Source: Lytechinus pictus (lineage: Eukaryota > Echinodermata > Echinoidea > Temnopleuroida > Toxopneustidae). From it: 64,000 bases of DNA. Position numbers and translations under genes: made by a program. The stretch is taken from NCBI RefSeq assembly GCF_037042905.1, contig NC_087245.1, positions 6,649,501 to 6,713,500 on the forward strand, read 5' to 3'. Shown here piece after piece: positions 1-12,459 of this stretch. Position 1 is the stretch's first letter. Each line of letters opens with the position of its first letter. The notes under the pieces are model-generated. The model worked only from the letters and a program-made list of their open reading frames with translations, searched no databases and was not told the DNA's origin.

Positions 1-331
1 ACATTTTCTCTTTGTGTACTTCAAAAATAAAAACCCCTCTTCTTTGATTACAGCATCAAACTTTAATTAACTTTAATTAGCCCATTTCATTCCTTAATCT
101 CTTTCAACTCATTAAACTTATCCGGACCATACGTGGTGGCCTTTTTTTTTGGAAAAAAAATACATGTATGTATTTCATGATCTAATGGAACGGTAATATA
201 AAGCAAGTTCATATTTCTTATATTCCAGCTCATTTTCCTTGTTCTACCCTTTAGTTATATTGATAATGTATGTTTTCATTTTTTGACTGTAGAATCCTAT
301 TTGAAACCTACTTTATCTGGTTTGTTTTCAG

Positions 332-505
332 GGCGATAGTGGAGGTCCATTGATGTGTGAAGGTACTGATGGTAGATGGCATCTTGTTGGTATAACAAGT
401 TTTGGTGATGGATGTGCACGTCCTGGCAGCCCTGGTGTATACACCAGAGTATCTCGCTACATTGATTTCATCAGTACAGTTATTGACAACGGAGATCTAA
501 GATAG
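332..505 (+). CDS. Trypsin-like (S1A) serine protease, last coding exon (partial)
   Basis: This is the C-terminal coding exon of a chymotrypsin-fold serine protease; the rest of the gene lies left of the window. A polypyrimidine tract ending TTTTCAG at 331 opens the exon in phase 0, and 57 codons follow to TAG at 503-505. The exon starts exactly at the GDSGGP block, so it carries the catalytic serine. It continues with a [20 protein letters not shown] stretch, the S1A substrate-pocket region with its disulphide cysteine, and a [14 protein letters not shown] helix typical of family C-termini. His and Asp of the triad are not in the window. An exon beginning at GDSGGP is common in this family. 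The exact member (plasma-type, transmembrane or digestive) cannot be told from this exon. It ends with a short hydrophilic tail and no anchor. Confidence 0.93.
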   Translation, partial: GDSGGPLMCEGTDGRWHLVGITSFGDGCARPGSPGVYTRVSRYIDFISTVIDNGDLR

Positions 506-2535
506 ACCTAATGTATGTTACCATCTCTAGCCTTCTCTTTGTCTCACTTGACAAAATAGCGTTGCATTGGAAAGCTGTTCAAAATTATATTGGACACACC
601 TTTTGTCATGCTTCCTTTTGTTGGATAAATGGATTCTTTAAGAGGTTGATGATTCTTTAGTCTATGGCTTATGGATGTGATTAATATTTTGTACAGTCAG
701 TCTTTTTAATTTTATACATGTACAGTATTGTATTCATTAAGTAATTGTGATGATGGGATTTTTAAACTAATCTAGTGTTGTTTTTTGTTCATATATAGTC
801 ATATATTACATGAAAGTATCAACTTCAACTAATGAAAATGAACTTGACCTGAATAAGAATAATTTCAAAATTTGTTATACTATCATGCACAGAATGGAAA
901 TGTATATTCATTTTTAGATGCTACTAGATGTATAAAGAGTTTACCAAGTTTTTTGTATTTATCGCTATTTTTTAAATTAAATTTTATCTATATTTAAGCA
1001 TGTATGAATAAAATTGAATTGTAATTCATTTTTTTCTCTTGCACTTCTTTTTACTATGCATAAGTAGTAGCAATGAATTCATCATAATTTTGAAATTAAT
1101 CATTGTCATTATTGGGGATCTGCATTAGTATACTTAATGTACATAATTAATCAAGCACAAATGAATAAAGCAAGTTATTCCCAATTTACATAAACATATT
1201 GTAAGTGAAATATATTAAAGTTCTTGCCTACATCTGTAGTGTCATAAAATATCACTGAGATTATTGTTCTATTTTCAATTTGTCTTCAGACCCGTTTTAA
1301 AATGACAATCCTTGACATCCTCAGATTAACTTTTCCTTCCCTCTATTAGCAAGATGCATGATTTAACATACTAAATCCACAATTGCTCCTTTTTTAAATC
1401 TCCAATGCTGAATTATTTTGGAACTCTACTAAGTTTTGTTGCTTGATGCTTAAGGTTATGTTAAGTTAGATAACTAACACCCCCTACCCCTCTACACACA
1501 CTCATGGAGATCATAAATGAATGGAATAATTGTTAAGTCATGTATTATTGAATACAGCCATTTATGGATCTGTATTTAGGCATACTGCATTCTATGACAG
1601 AAAAAAATATCTATAATGAGATACTAGTCATATATTTCTAGATGTTTAATCATTAGGTGATAATCTTGAAGACAATTTTTTCATAAGGTCCTCACTATTA
1701 TAAATGGTCGAACAACAAACATCTTGCAAAGTAACTTACCAAACCAGTCTCTTTAATAACAGTTATTGATAATTATATCGCCTTACGTTTACCTCTTGAA
1801 ATTCATATTTTAGATGAGAGTATTGATCACTGTATTATTATTGTAGAATGTGAACATTTGTTTTTTTTCAAGCATTATCGACTCTGCTTGATTATGCGGT
1901 TGTTTTTAATTTTGCAAGTTTTACGCAGAACCCTTTTAAAATTACGTGAAAGCTATATTTTATTTTCAGTAAAAGTTTAGATCTATGAACATATGTTGAT
2001 TGTTTTAAAGTTTATCATTCATTCTTATGTTCAGTCTGTTCTGTATGCATGCATTTGGTGAGGGGGGGGGGGCAAATTGTATGAATGTGTGTGGTTGTGT
2101 GTATGAGTGGGTGTTTTTGTATTTGCTCATGTTGTAAATTAAATAAATCATTTAAATACGGTTGGGACTTGAGTGGAAATAACAAACAATTATCAATTAG
2201 ATATGATTATGATATTAGATATATTTCATGATAGCAAACTTAACCAAACTTTTGCTTCCATACTACTTTCTTGCGTAGGAATAATGATATTGTGTCAAAA
2301 TGACTGCCAGAATCTTTTGGCTTTGTAAGACTTCCAATGTGAATGGGTTGCATCATTTGATTTCCATTCCAATTTTCTGTTTTCCCATCAAATCATGCAT
2401 AATTTAGTAATACCAGGCATGTGGGGCAAATCAGGTCAAGGGGAATATTCTGATATAAGAAAATAGCAGGGACACAAAATACCTCAAATCAGAGATTTTA
2501 GACATAGAAATAAAGAGTGAAATGGATGTGTGTCA
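506..2535. other. 3' UTR and AT-rich intergenic DNA
   Basis: No gene is visible. The first ~500 bases are probably the protease 3' UTR. The rest is unique-looking AT-rich DNA with a G run at ~2064 and a GTGT-rich stretch at ~2080-2120. Confidence 0.5.
1007..1012 (+). terminator. Candidate poly(A) signal of the serine protease gene
   Basis: A canonical AATAAA lies about 500 nt after the protease stop codon, followed by a T-rich stretch. It is the first AATAAA after the stop, but other AT-rich signals exist, so the assignment is inferred. Confidence 0.45.
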
Positions 2536-2537
2536 CG

Positions 2538-2660
2538 GGCGGATCCAGCATTCGCCAATAAGGGGGAGGGGGCCGGATTTTTTTTCAGCCATATTTTCCT
2601 CGATCGGCCGCGCGAAGTTGATTTTTGTTTGTTTCTTTTAAGGATTAGTCCTAATAGTCA
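2538..2660 (+). repeat. Dispersed repeat, GCCAATAAGGGGGAGGGGG type (copy 1)
   Basis: The segment matches the reverse complement of 36100-36260. Shared blocks include the G-rich CCAAT-like start, CATATTTTCC(T/C)CGAT, a TTTTTGTTTGTT tract and AGTCACTTCT. The two copies show an interspersed element with a poly-G segment. The type of element is unknown. Confidence 0.55.
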
Positions 2661-2691
2661 CTTCTCACCTTTATTCTTACAAATTTCAACC

Positions 2692-4180
2692 TAGAAGATA
2701 TCCAGTGGGACTCTCAATCTGTTCGTCCTAACTCACAGTATACGAGAGTAAGCCACCAGTTGATTGACTATATGACTATAACTTAGAGCAAATGGTTAAG
2801 ACTCCTACAAGACAAGAAAATATACTTGACCTCTTTCTCACAAACAATCCCAATCTAACTGAAAGGTCAATACTCATACCTGGAATAAGCGATCATGATG
2901 GCATTCCCATGCTTATAATAAATACTTCACCCAAAATATCTAAATCCAAACCACGAAGTGTACATCTGGAGAGCGTTTCATGAAAGGACTTGTCAGACGT
3001 TTTATCCGACAAGTCCCATTTTATCCGACAGTTGCCATAGTAACAGTGCTTCTTAGCCAATCAACATCAAGGAAAGATGTCAGATCTGACAACTTGTCGG
3101 ACAAAAATGTTGATGAAACACTCCCCTGTATGCAAAAGCAGACTCAACTGGCATCAAAGCCGAACTGAATGAATTCAGTGAAGAGTTCTGTTCCCCTGGT
3201 CCTGATGACGAATCTGTGGAACAAATGACGAATGTTTTCAAAGCTCATCTTAAGAAAATAATAGATAAATTCATCCCTACCAAGGTTATTCGTAAACAGA
3301 ACAAAACTCCCTGGATAACCCAAGAGTTAAGAGAAGCCTTAGGCGCAATTAAACAGCGCACCTACAACAAAGCTAGGACTTCCGGTGATGATTTAGATTG
3401 GGAGAATTTTAGGAACATATTAAAGGAAAGATACACACAAAATGACAGTCTGCATATAGGAAACGCATAAGAGACTTGTTTAGAGTCAAAGAAACAATTT
3501 TGGTCCTTCGTAAAAAGTCTTAGGAAAGACTCTTCGGGTATTCTAGCACTAAAAGATAAGGAAAAGGGTATTTTCTATTCAGAGAACAGCCGGAAAGCTG
3601 AGATTCTTAATGATAAGTTTCGCTCAGTTTTCACGACAGAAAACTTGCAGACATTACCAAACTTCCCTCTATGTAATATTCCTGGTATAAGTAACATAAC
3701 CATTCACACCCCCGGCATTGAAAAACTTGAGGAATCTAGACCCTAAGAAAGCAACTGGGGTGGATGAAATACCCCCTCGTATTCTTAGGGAATTTTCCCA
3801 TGAAGTCGCGCCGATTCTTGCCAAAATATTTCAAGCTTCTGTTAACACAGGACTGTTACCTGAAGACTGGCGTAAAGCCAATGTCACTCCCATTCACAAA
3901 AAAGGTGATCGTTCAAAACCAGAAAACTATAGGCCTGTATCTCTCACTTCTGTTTGTTGTAATATATTAGAACATGTGGTACATACCCATGTAATGAATC
4001 ATCTTGAATCATACAATATTCTTAACAAATGTCAGCATGGTTTCAGAAAATCACATTCCTGCGAAACACAGCTTATACAAACCATGCATGACCTCTCTTT
4101 CTTTTGACAAACGGACTCAGACTGACATAATAATAACCGACTTTTCTAAGGCTTTCGACACTACCCCATCAACGACTTCT
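2692..4180 (+). pseudogene. Degenerate non-LTR retrotransposon (CR1/L2-like), endonuclease end to RT
   Basis: Several frames in order resemble one LINE polyprotein. The C-terminal end of an APE-type endonuclease, with the LDLFLTNNP block and GISDHDG (the SDH motif), lies at 2792-2965. A linker rich in K/E follows at 3216-3470, with NKTPWITQELREA. The reverse transcriptase N-terminal half lies at 3718-4180, with KKATGVDEIPP, PIHKKGDRSKPENYRPVSL, QHGFRKSHSCETQL and FSKAFDT (RT motif A region). Stops and frame changes separate the blocks, and the YxDD half of RT is missing, so the copy is dead. A 157-bp MITE interrupts it at 2969-3125. The sequence breaks off at about 4180, close to an unrelated L2-like piece in the opposite direction. 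Confidence 0.88.
2969..3125. mobile_element. MITE inserted in the LINE, with CTG target duplication
   Basis: A 157-bp element starts GAGAGCGTTTCATGAA and ends in its imperfect inverse (TTGATGAAACACTCCC). CTG stands on both sides (2966-2968 and 3126-3128). With one CTG counted, the LINE reading frame runs on without a shift across the site, which shows the insertion boundary directly. Internal blocks GACTTGTC and GACAACTTGTC are also inverted repeats. A second copy lies at about 60184-60352. Confidence 0.85.
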
Positions 4181-4337
4181 CCTCAAACTTCATGCTCATT
4201 GTTCTATCAAAGACTACACCAAGCTTCCTCACCTATTAAGGCTGGAATTGTAGTCATAATAATTACCCATATAATGGAGATGACAGAACAAGATACTCCG
4301 GTTTTTTTTTTTTCGTTAAGCTTCAGGAAGTTAACTT

Positions 4338-4735
4338 TCATCCAACATCGAATCTCCTCAATGGCAACACCAACAACAGCAGATGCACAAACTTCTGCAT
4401 CTCCAACTTTTGGATCAAAAGTGAGGTATACAGCTGGGTGACATCAGCATAGAAGTGTATACCAAGACCATGTTGCCAAATCATAGAGCCAAGATGGGTG
4501 GTGTACAGTTTAAAGAACAAGGGACCAAGGACAGACTCCCGAGGAACTCCATAGCAAAGGGTAGTCGCAGGAGACTGCATGCCAGTGATGAATGCAGCTT
4601 GTCCTCTGTTGGTAAGGTGAGAGCAAAGCTATTGGAGTGTAGAACCATCAATTCCAAAATAGACTCCCAGTCTCTCGAGAAAAATGACATGATAAATGGT
4701 ATCAAAACCTGCTGACAAGTCAAGAATAACTTAGA
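4338..4735 (-). pseudogene. L2-like LINE reverse transcriptase fragment
   Basis: Reading the minus strand gives DTIYHVIFLERLG, then GVPRESVLGPLFFKLYTTHL and IHFYADVTQLY, in the order of RT motifs A-C of L2-type LINEs (GVPQGSVLGP and YADDTQLY in intact copies). The second catalytic aspartate is changed (YADV), and a frame change separates the blocks at about 4560. It is an inert fragment, opposite in direction to the LINE before it. Confidence 0.8.
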
Positions 4736-5730
4736 AAATTGCTTTCCTCTTTAGAAGAAAGAAATCTCCTGGCTCTGCAATCGAAGAAATTCCCGACCTA
4801 GACTTTGATGATATCTCAGACACGAATGCAGCACATCAGAGCTGAGGAAGCTATCGGATGCTGTTTGTTTGAATACCGGTCAAAAGAAGTGGATTGCTAA
4901 TCACCCACAGGAACACCAAACATGTTAGGAACCCACCATCCTCTGAAAGATATCTTCGTTATCAAAATAGAAAAAAACCTTATGAAGAGGTCAGCTACAT
5001 GAGTGAATATTAGAAGTTTGATAAATGGTTAAGGGGACATTACACATGAAATTCACTGCGGTACTGGAAAGGTGCACTCCGAGCATTTTGACACCTAAAA
5101 AAAGTCTGGTAAAAAAACAGATTCCCTTACAAGACTAAATCTTAGGTTTTCTCAATGGATCTGTGACATGAGAATCGGACATATCTCAAGAACACAAACA
5201 GGATGACTTCTATACGAACTGCCTCCGCAGAATATACTAAATTGATTTGATTAAAACAATTAGAAATGACTAGTATCTACCAGCGCAGCCCTACCGATCA
5301 AGCTATCTAGTGGAACGAACACCCAACCGAGGATAACTGACATTGATCATTCAAGACCCCAATGTTAAAGGTATATCAAGCTGGAGGAAGCTGGCTACCT
5401 CTAAGTTCGATGAAGCTGCAGTCCTTGAGAGGACAGGAGCATTACTGCATTTGTAAATATACTATATAGAAATACACATGTAATCCGTTTATGAAGTCCA
5501 ATGGTCAAAATTTGTTCTTAGAAGTACATGAAGTAAATTGTTCTTTGTAGAACTTTAGAACATCGGTGTGGCTTTTAAAAGGTCTATTTATAGGCGAAAT
5601 GAGAAATTAGATGGTTTGTGTTTAGTTCTGAGAAGTTTTTCCAAATTGGGACAATATGTCCAGCATAATGGAAAAACGCACAAGACATTTTTCAGCAGAA
5701 TGCTTTCACTTCATTTTGCCAAAAAAACAC
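4736..5730. other. Unassigned intergenic stretch
   Basis: No convincing coding frame, RNA gene or terminal repeats are visible. The part up to ~5450 has a base composition like old coding or LINE DNA, but I recognise no motif. Confidence 0.4.
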
Positions 5731-5732
5731 AC

Positions 5733-5736
5733 TATA

Positions 5737-5799
<63 letters not shown>

Positions 5800-5982
5800 G
5801 TGTAAATTTTTATACATGTACAACAGCTTTGGCAACTCTTTTATTTAAATATTGTAAAGATAGCTCTGGGGAACCTTGATTTAAGCTACGCCTACCATTG
5901 CTCTCTTCATCCATTTCTTTACAATATATATATATACATATATATATATATACATGCATACATATATATATATATATATATA
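5733..5982. repeat. (TA)n microsatellites around a dispersed A-B segment
   Basis: TA runs at ~5733-5795 and ~5926-5980 flank a ~115-bp segment (5812-5926) that recurs at 33676-33790. In the second copy the first ~40 bases (ACAACAGCTTTGGCAACTC block) keep their direction, while the following block (GGGGAACCTTGATTTAAGC) is inverted. Confidence 0.7.
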
Positions 5983-6750
5983 GGCGTAAAATAATCCAGG
6001 CATTGACGACAGACGTAGCTTTCAAGGTATCTCATTTAATGCTAGCTTTCGGCCATTAGGGCCTTCATCAGGCCTATATGTATTGAAACAAACAAAACAA
6101 AATAGAACAAAACCATACAAATAAAATCGTAATAACAACAAACTAAATAAAGGGTAACAAAAGGTACAGAACAGAAGATAACCCCCCCCCAAAAAAAAAA
6201 AAAAAAAAAAGAGTAGGTAATGAATTAAATGAGATGGTTGGGTACAATAGAAAAGGATTTGGTAACTTAAACTGTGAAGAAAGACAAGGTATTTACCGGC
6301 AATGAGATTAACTTGGATTTCTGGGCATCTGGAGGGTGGTTAGTCTGTGTGGTATGTACTGTGAATAAAAAAAGGGGTAATGCTTCATGTAAAATGACAA
6401 ATCGTTTAAGTATTATATTATTCTATATTTCATATTTAAGTACATAACTATATTGATACGTTTACATAATATTCAGTAATGAAGGTATTGGTGGTACAAG
6501 TTATAGTTTGAGAGCTTGACATTAAATGTTCTATTATGTATAAATATATAAATATTAAAAACTATAAAGTACATTGTTATGCGCAGGGAATTATATAGTA
6601 TAATTAATAATGATATTTGAGCGGTAAGCAACATAACAAACATAATAAACATACAGTTATAAAGAGCAAGGAAATCACAAACAATCAATCAAATAATCAG
6701 GATACTAAAGCATACTAAATATATCGTCAATGCCTGGATTATTTTACGCC
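5983..6750. mobile_element. TA-flanked MITE (768 bp) with 27-bp perfect terminal inverted repeats
   Basis: The element begins GGCGTAAAATAATCC and ends GGATTATTTTACGCC; the inverted match extends 27 bp without mismatch. TA flanks both ends (5981-5982, 6751-6752) inside a TA microsatellite, as expected for a Tc1/mariner-type target. No transposase frame is present; the inside is A-rich with a poly-A run at ~6190. Mobilisation in trans is inferred. Confidence 0.82.
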
Positions 6751-6802
6751 TATACATAGAACATGACGCGCTGCATCACACGTTATGCAAAGGGCCGTCT
6801 TC

Positions 6803-6870
<68 letters not shown>
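6803..6870. repeat. (TA)n microsatellite
   Basis: About 65 bases of pure alternating AT. Confidence 0.95.
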
Positions 6871-6872
<2 letters not shown>

Positions 6873-9800
6873 TTATTAATTGCATTGATTGGCTAAACCT
6901 ATAAAGGAATGGAGAATTACACAGTATTATCATGATTTAAATTGAAGAATTCATCATCTAAACTTGTAAATATGAATTAATTAATTAATCTCATAATTCA
7001 AAAAATTATTTTATAATTGAAATTGAAGCAATCAATAAACACATTCGCTTTGAATACAGACAGGTTCAAGAAATTTGTTGGATCACCACCAGTGTGCTTT
7101 TAAATGGGAAAGCCCTCCTTGCAAGCATTTTCCTTTCTTTGCAGATGTGGGTGTGGGTGCATATGTGTATGCCCATGGATATATACGAATGAAAAATTTG
7201 TAAAAAAACAACAACAACAATGTGATTACATAATCCCATCATTGAACCTTATTATTTTCTGTCATTGATAATCAATACTTTGACAGATCCCATAACAAAA
7301 CATGTACAAAACAAATGATACCAAATACAAAGAAATACGTAAGAAATTAAAAAACAATAAAATATATTATTATTGACTATGGTATTATATTCTAAGGGCC
7401 AAACGATTATTCATAATGATGCAAATGTTATTTGTACCAAAAAATTATGAACATTTGAGCTGAAATTATCAAATTATGTCATAATTCCAAAATGTGCATA
7501 AATTTGCATAATTAATTAGCTGCAAACAGAAATAACAAATTTTCCCGAATGGTACATGTTATGTGTGCAAGATTTTACAGTATGATGTCTGTGAAAGCGA
7601 ATACAATTCAAGAACATTGTAGAAATAATATTCTGAATGGTCAGTTTGGCAGCCATTTTGTTTATGCAAATTAGGTGGTCAAAACATGAGAAATCAGCTT
7701 GGGGACCGGTCTAATCAGATTCAGCATATTTGAATTGTGTGAAATAGTCCGGTTTCCAGCTTCTACCCCAAAATGCTTCTAAAAGTTAATCTAGGCCTGT
7801 TTTTCCAGAATGGCTCTAGTCTTCTTTTTTTTTGCTCCGCCAATGGGGAGGGGGGCGGCCCCTCGGCCCCCTGCATCCGCCTATGCAACCCTGTACTAAT
7901 ATTGTCAAGAAATCTAGCATAATATCCCTTGTTAAAGTCATCCGAGCTTGACACCCTGCGAGTTTCTACCTCTAGTTTTGGGGGCGCATCTTCAGTTTTT
8001 GCCACAGATTCCCATCAACCGAGTAATGGCGACCGTGGCAAAGATCGCACTGATCAGTGGTAGATTTTCACGGTTGGTTGGTTTTTAAAGCTCTTTGGTG
8101 TTCTCCATTGAATAAGAACAATTGAGTTCTTTTTCACAATCACAATCATACGAATGGTTGTATGCCCAATCTTTTGCACCTATGTGCATGCAAGCACACG
8201 AATCGTAAATGCACAAACTCTACCGTGTCTATACATGTATACAGATATAGGAATGAATGAACTAGGTATATATTCGTTATTTGGTGTTTTACGTGTCATA
8301 TGTGACTATTCAGGAGAGGTAGATCTCTCCTAATGAAATTGATGTTACTTCACAGATCTGAAACACCTTCATGATTTTTATTAGGTTTGCTTCGAAGTGT
8401 GTAAAACCGGATTAAACTGCATCAGGTAAGCAATAGCAAATGAAACGCTATTTGGGAACCTTATTTGTGATTTTTGTATTCATCATAGCATGTGTCACGA
8501 GCCGAATAACAACAGGAAGGCCAAAAAAAAAGTTATTAATTTGACCTGACTCATTCCCAAGAAGTTCTTGATACAGCTGATTGACATAAGCTTAGTGTAT
8601 GAATATGATTGGCCATAACACTGATTCTCAGACGGGCAACTATACTGAACTTCATTTTCCAAAAAATGATGAAAAAATATCACTTGTCTTTCGTAACTTT
8701 ATAACTTGCAGAAGAATACCAGTTCTTCTGGGGCTATTTTACAGTTCCAGATGATGAATTTGGTCAGGTCATGAGCTGTCTTCATAAATGCCGATTTATG
8801 TTTAATATGAGATATCCTTTTCTGGTCAGATATGGAATGCCAGATATCCTATCCAATTACCCTCGAATTTCATCCTACTAATCTATGATTTTTTTAACAG
8901 TGCTATTTTAACACACGAGTCTATGGAAAATGTTTTACGGCGTGAAACCAGCATTGACCGAGAATATAGTTCAAAGTACATTCTCACTCCATCATATTTA
9001 TTCATATTCCGGGGGTATATTTGATTTTTTACTCGTGGCGGGTTGATTCATTCATTAGTTGACTCCGAGATGTCAGTCAAGTCTGTCAATGTATGCATTT
9101 TACGTTTAAGACAAACATTGCGTTATATAACATTTAGGGGCGTCGCACGGATGTTTTTATTTTATTATTATTATTTTTTAGGGTAGGGGGTTAAGACCTT
9201 GAATTTTGCCGACAAGCACACTATAGACCTTAAACTGGTTTTCGTTTCCTTTTCCCCTTTTATTTTCTTTCGTAATTATATTTTCTTAATATTTTATTAA
9301 AAGGGGAGTTGGAAAAGATCAGTTATATTCATTAAACTTTTGGTTTATACATGTTTATAAGATTCTTTGTTCTATGATTATACTCGTGCTTTGTTGCGTA
9401 TGAAGTTTATATTTGTCAGTATATAATTCTTAAGTAATTTGATTGCTATATTTGTAAATGTTGATGTCACTCGAAAATAGAAAAAAAAGAAGATCAAAGA
9501 AGATTTAAAAAGAAAGGCAACTGCATCTATGTTTTTTTTTACAGTGATAAACACAATAATGAATGAATGAAATAGGGAGAAAAGGACGATATATCAATGT
9601 GTTAGTTCAATAGTTTAATGTTGATGCTATACTGATGAGCATCATCTCACTTCCATTAGGGTTTTTAGGTTTCTATGTTGTCAGCTTTTATAGTCTATAG
9701 TTTCACTAACTACGGGCGTTTTTTCCTGCAGGGGCTCATATTGATATCATCAAAACATCTTTGAAAATATCCACTTGTAGATAAAAATTAGCTAAAAAGC

Positions 9801-10150
9801 TATAGACCCATTTCAAATTTATCCTTTGTTGGTGTAAGCTCATTGGAAAGGTTGTTTGTAATCAAGTAATCCAGCATGATAATTATTATGGAATCCAACA
9901 GCGTACTCGATCCATTCCAGTCATACAAGCCCAAACCATGTGTATAATTCCGCTCTTGTTAATGTTAAGAATGATATAGGCCCTAAATCACAAAGGTTGT
10001 TTTTAAAACCATCGGTTGAACTCGTGATTTATGCAGATTTCCTGTTATTCCAGGAAAAATAACTGATTTTGGGGGTCAACCGCAAACTAATTGCAATATA
10101 TATATATATATATGTTACCGCAGTGCATTTCCTTGAAGTTCCCAAAATGA
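6871..10150. other. Intergenic DNA without recognised genes
   Basis: The stretch is AT-rich. A short repeat-like block at ~7820-7890 has the CGCCAATGGGGAGGGG signature also seen at 2538 and 36211. I see no frame with protein family character. Confidence 0.45.
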
Positions 10151-10575
10151 CATACTAAAAGTCAAGAGAAATCCCGGCCAGTAGTGGAAAGACGTCTAAT
10201 TTGCATAAATCCAAAAAGGCTACCATCACGAGAATTTTCATGATTATTGGTAGTAGTGCACAGACTGATCTGATCCAGAAATTCCAGAAATTATGATTAA
10301 AGCATTAAACTTTCAGCAGTGTTATATCTTTAGGCATCATTTTAATATTGGGATGTTAGTCAGACGTGACCTCTGTTGACCTCTAGAGGTCAATGATCTT
10401 AAATGTCAACGACATTGGAATATCAGAACATTGATGTTTTGCATCATTAGTTCATAAATATGGTTATAATGAAAAAAAACCCCACACATTTAATATTGAT
10501 TTTGAGGTATCCTGGTATTCTAGATGGACTTTTGTGTATGATAAATTTTGATTTTTGACACTGGAGACCTAGCAA

Positions 10576-10588
10576 AGGTCAATGACCT
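10576..10588. promoter_or_regulatory. AGGTCA inverted repeat with 1-bp spacer (IR-1), copy 1
   Basis: AGGTCAATGACCT is a perfect IR-1 of the nuclear-receptor half-site, the form bound by FXR/EcR-type receptors. It lies in a repeat ~5.6 kb before the first SLCO start codon. Function is only inferred; the repeat family may carry the motif by chance. Confidence 0.3.
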
Positions 10589-11296
10589 TAAAATTTCAGG
10601 ATATTGACACTCAACATCACAGGTTAGTGATAAACAGGACTCCCGTGTAAAAATTGCAATACAATTCAGTGTATTTCCATGAAGTCCACAAAATGACATA
10701 TATAGTCCAGAAAAATGCAAGAGGTTGAAAGATGTCTAATTTACATAAATCCAAAAAGGCCTGAGAAGTGTACATGATTATTGGTAATAGTACAAACACT
10801 GGTCTAATCATAACAATAAAAATGGCTGCCATCGTGAGAATCTTTATGATTATTAGTTAGTAGTACAAAGACTGATCTCACCATTACACTTTCAGATATC
10901 ATGATTATAGCATTAAGCTTTCACCAGTGTTATTTAAATATTACCATCGACTTCATTTTAAAGTTAGGATGTTAGTCAGACTTGACCTCTGCTAACCTCT
11001 ACAGGTCAATGAATGACCTTAAGGCCAACGACTTCTAAATATCAGAATATTGATATTTTGCATCGATAGTTCCTGATTAGCATGTTTATTTTGTTGAAAA
11101 ATTGTCGAATGTTCGCTGAACATTCCAAAGAGACATTGGAATATCAGAACATTGATGTTTTGCATCATTAGTTCATAAATATGGTTATAATGAAAAAAAA
11201 CCCCACACATTTAATATTGATTTTGAGGTATCCTGGTATTCTAGATGGACTTTTGTGTATGATAAATTTTGATTTTTGACACTGGAGACCTAGCAA

Positions 11297-11309
11297 AGGT
11301 CAATGACCT
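11297..11309. promoter_or_regulatory. AGGTCA IR-1, copy 2 (from the tandem duplication)
   Basis: This is the same 13-bp palindrome as at 10576, 721 bp further on. Confidence 0.3.
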
Positions 11310-12081
11310 TAAAATTTCAGGATATTGACACTCAACATCACAGGCTAGTGATAAACAGGACTCCCGTGTAAAAATTGCAATACAATTCAGTGTATTTCCA
11401 TGAAGTCCACAAAATGACATATATAGTCCAGAAAAATGCAAGAGGTTGAAAGATGTCTAATTTACATAAATCCAAAAAGGCCTGAGAAGTGTACATGATT
11501 ATTGGTAATAGTACAAACACTGGTCTAATCATAACAATAAAAATGGCTGCCATCGTGAGAATCTTTATGATTATTAGTTAGTAGTACAAAGACTGATCTC
11601 ACCATTACACTTTCAGATATCATGATTATAGCATTAAGCTTTCACCAGTGTTATTTAAATATTACCATCGACTTCATTTTAAAGTTAGGATGTTAGTCAG
11701 ACTTGACCTCTGCTAACCTCTACAGGTCAATGAATGACCTTAAGGCCAACGACTTCTAAATATCAGAATATTGATATTTTGCATCGATAGTTCCTGATTA
11801 GCATGTTTATTTTGTTGAAAAATTGTCGAATGTTCGCTGAACATTCCAAAGAGAATTGATATAAAGTGTAGCAGGCTTTGACTTTTGACATTAAAATGTT
11901 TAAATATTGAAGCTTGGCATCACTGGTTAATGATTAACTGATCGATATTGTGCGGTAATTAACCTTTCACTTTTCTCAGCAGTAAAAAATGTTGAGATCT
12001 GTGATCTTTACCCAAATGATCTGTTGAAAATTAATTACACTGTAATTAATTCTCACAAATACTCTCTGTCATCATCTATGT

Positions 12082-12380
12082 GGAGCGTCGTGGCCCAGTG
12101 AATTAGTCTCCGGACTTTGAAACAGAGGGTCGTGGGTTCAAATCCCAGCCGTGGCGTAATTTCCTTCAGCAAGGAATTCATCCACAGTGTGCTGCACTCG
12201 ACCCAGGTGAGGTAAACGGGTACCGGCAGGAAGTAATTCCTCAAAAGCTGTGTGCACCGAATAGGTAGCCTAGCTTAGCCGGGTAATAATAGCAGGGCCC
12301 GCTGGGAGAACAGTTTTCGGAACTGAAGTGGCTACCATGGGTAAATATACCTTTATTATTATTATTATTATTAGTAGTAG
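12082..12380 (+). mobile_element. tRNA-derived SINE (copy 1)
   Basis: The head has a Pol III A-box-like GTGGCCCAGTG and B-box GGGTTCAAATCCC. A conserved body follows (CTGCACTCGACCCAGGTGAGG, shortened here to its core CACTCGACCCAGGTGAGG), then GGGTAATAATAGC and a (TTA)n/(GTA)n tail to about 12385. Copies lie at 17453 (+) and 29393-29660 (minus). A 32-bp near-exact direct repeat (TCTCACAAATACTC...CATCATCTATG) stands at ~12048-12080 and ~12497-12528 around the SINE plus ~110 extra bases. Confidence 0.85.
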
Positions 12381-12446
12381 TAGTAGTATAAAATAGCCTT
12401 GTTTTTATGAACCAATGATGCCAAATATCGATATTCTTATATCTTG

Positions 12447-12459
12447 AGGTCATTGACCT
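12447..12459. promoter_or_regulatory. AGGTCA IR-1, copy 3
   Basis: AGGTCATTGACCT is followed by further AGGTCA-like half-sites (AAAGGTCAAAACC at ~12479). Same caveat as the earlier copies. Confidence 0.28.

Larger units (their letters stand above)
10411..11852. repeat. Tandem duplication of a 721-bp unit
   Basis: Bases 10411-11131 are repeated head-to-tail at 11132-11852. In the parts I compared, the only clear change is T to C in CACAGGTTAG/CACAGGCTAG (10624 versus 11345). Each unit contains AGGTCAATGACCT and further AGGTCA half-sites. Matching frames on the minus strand (10520-10832, 11241-11553) are duplicates without protein-family character. Confidence 0.93.
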
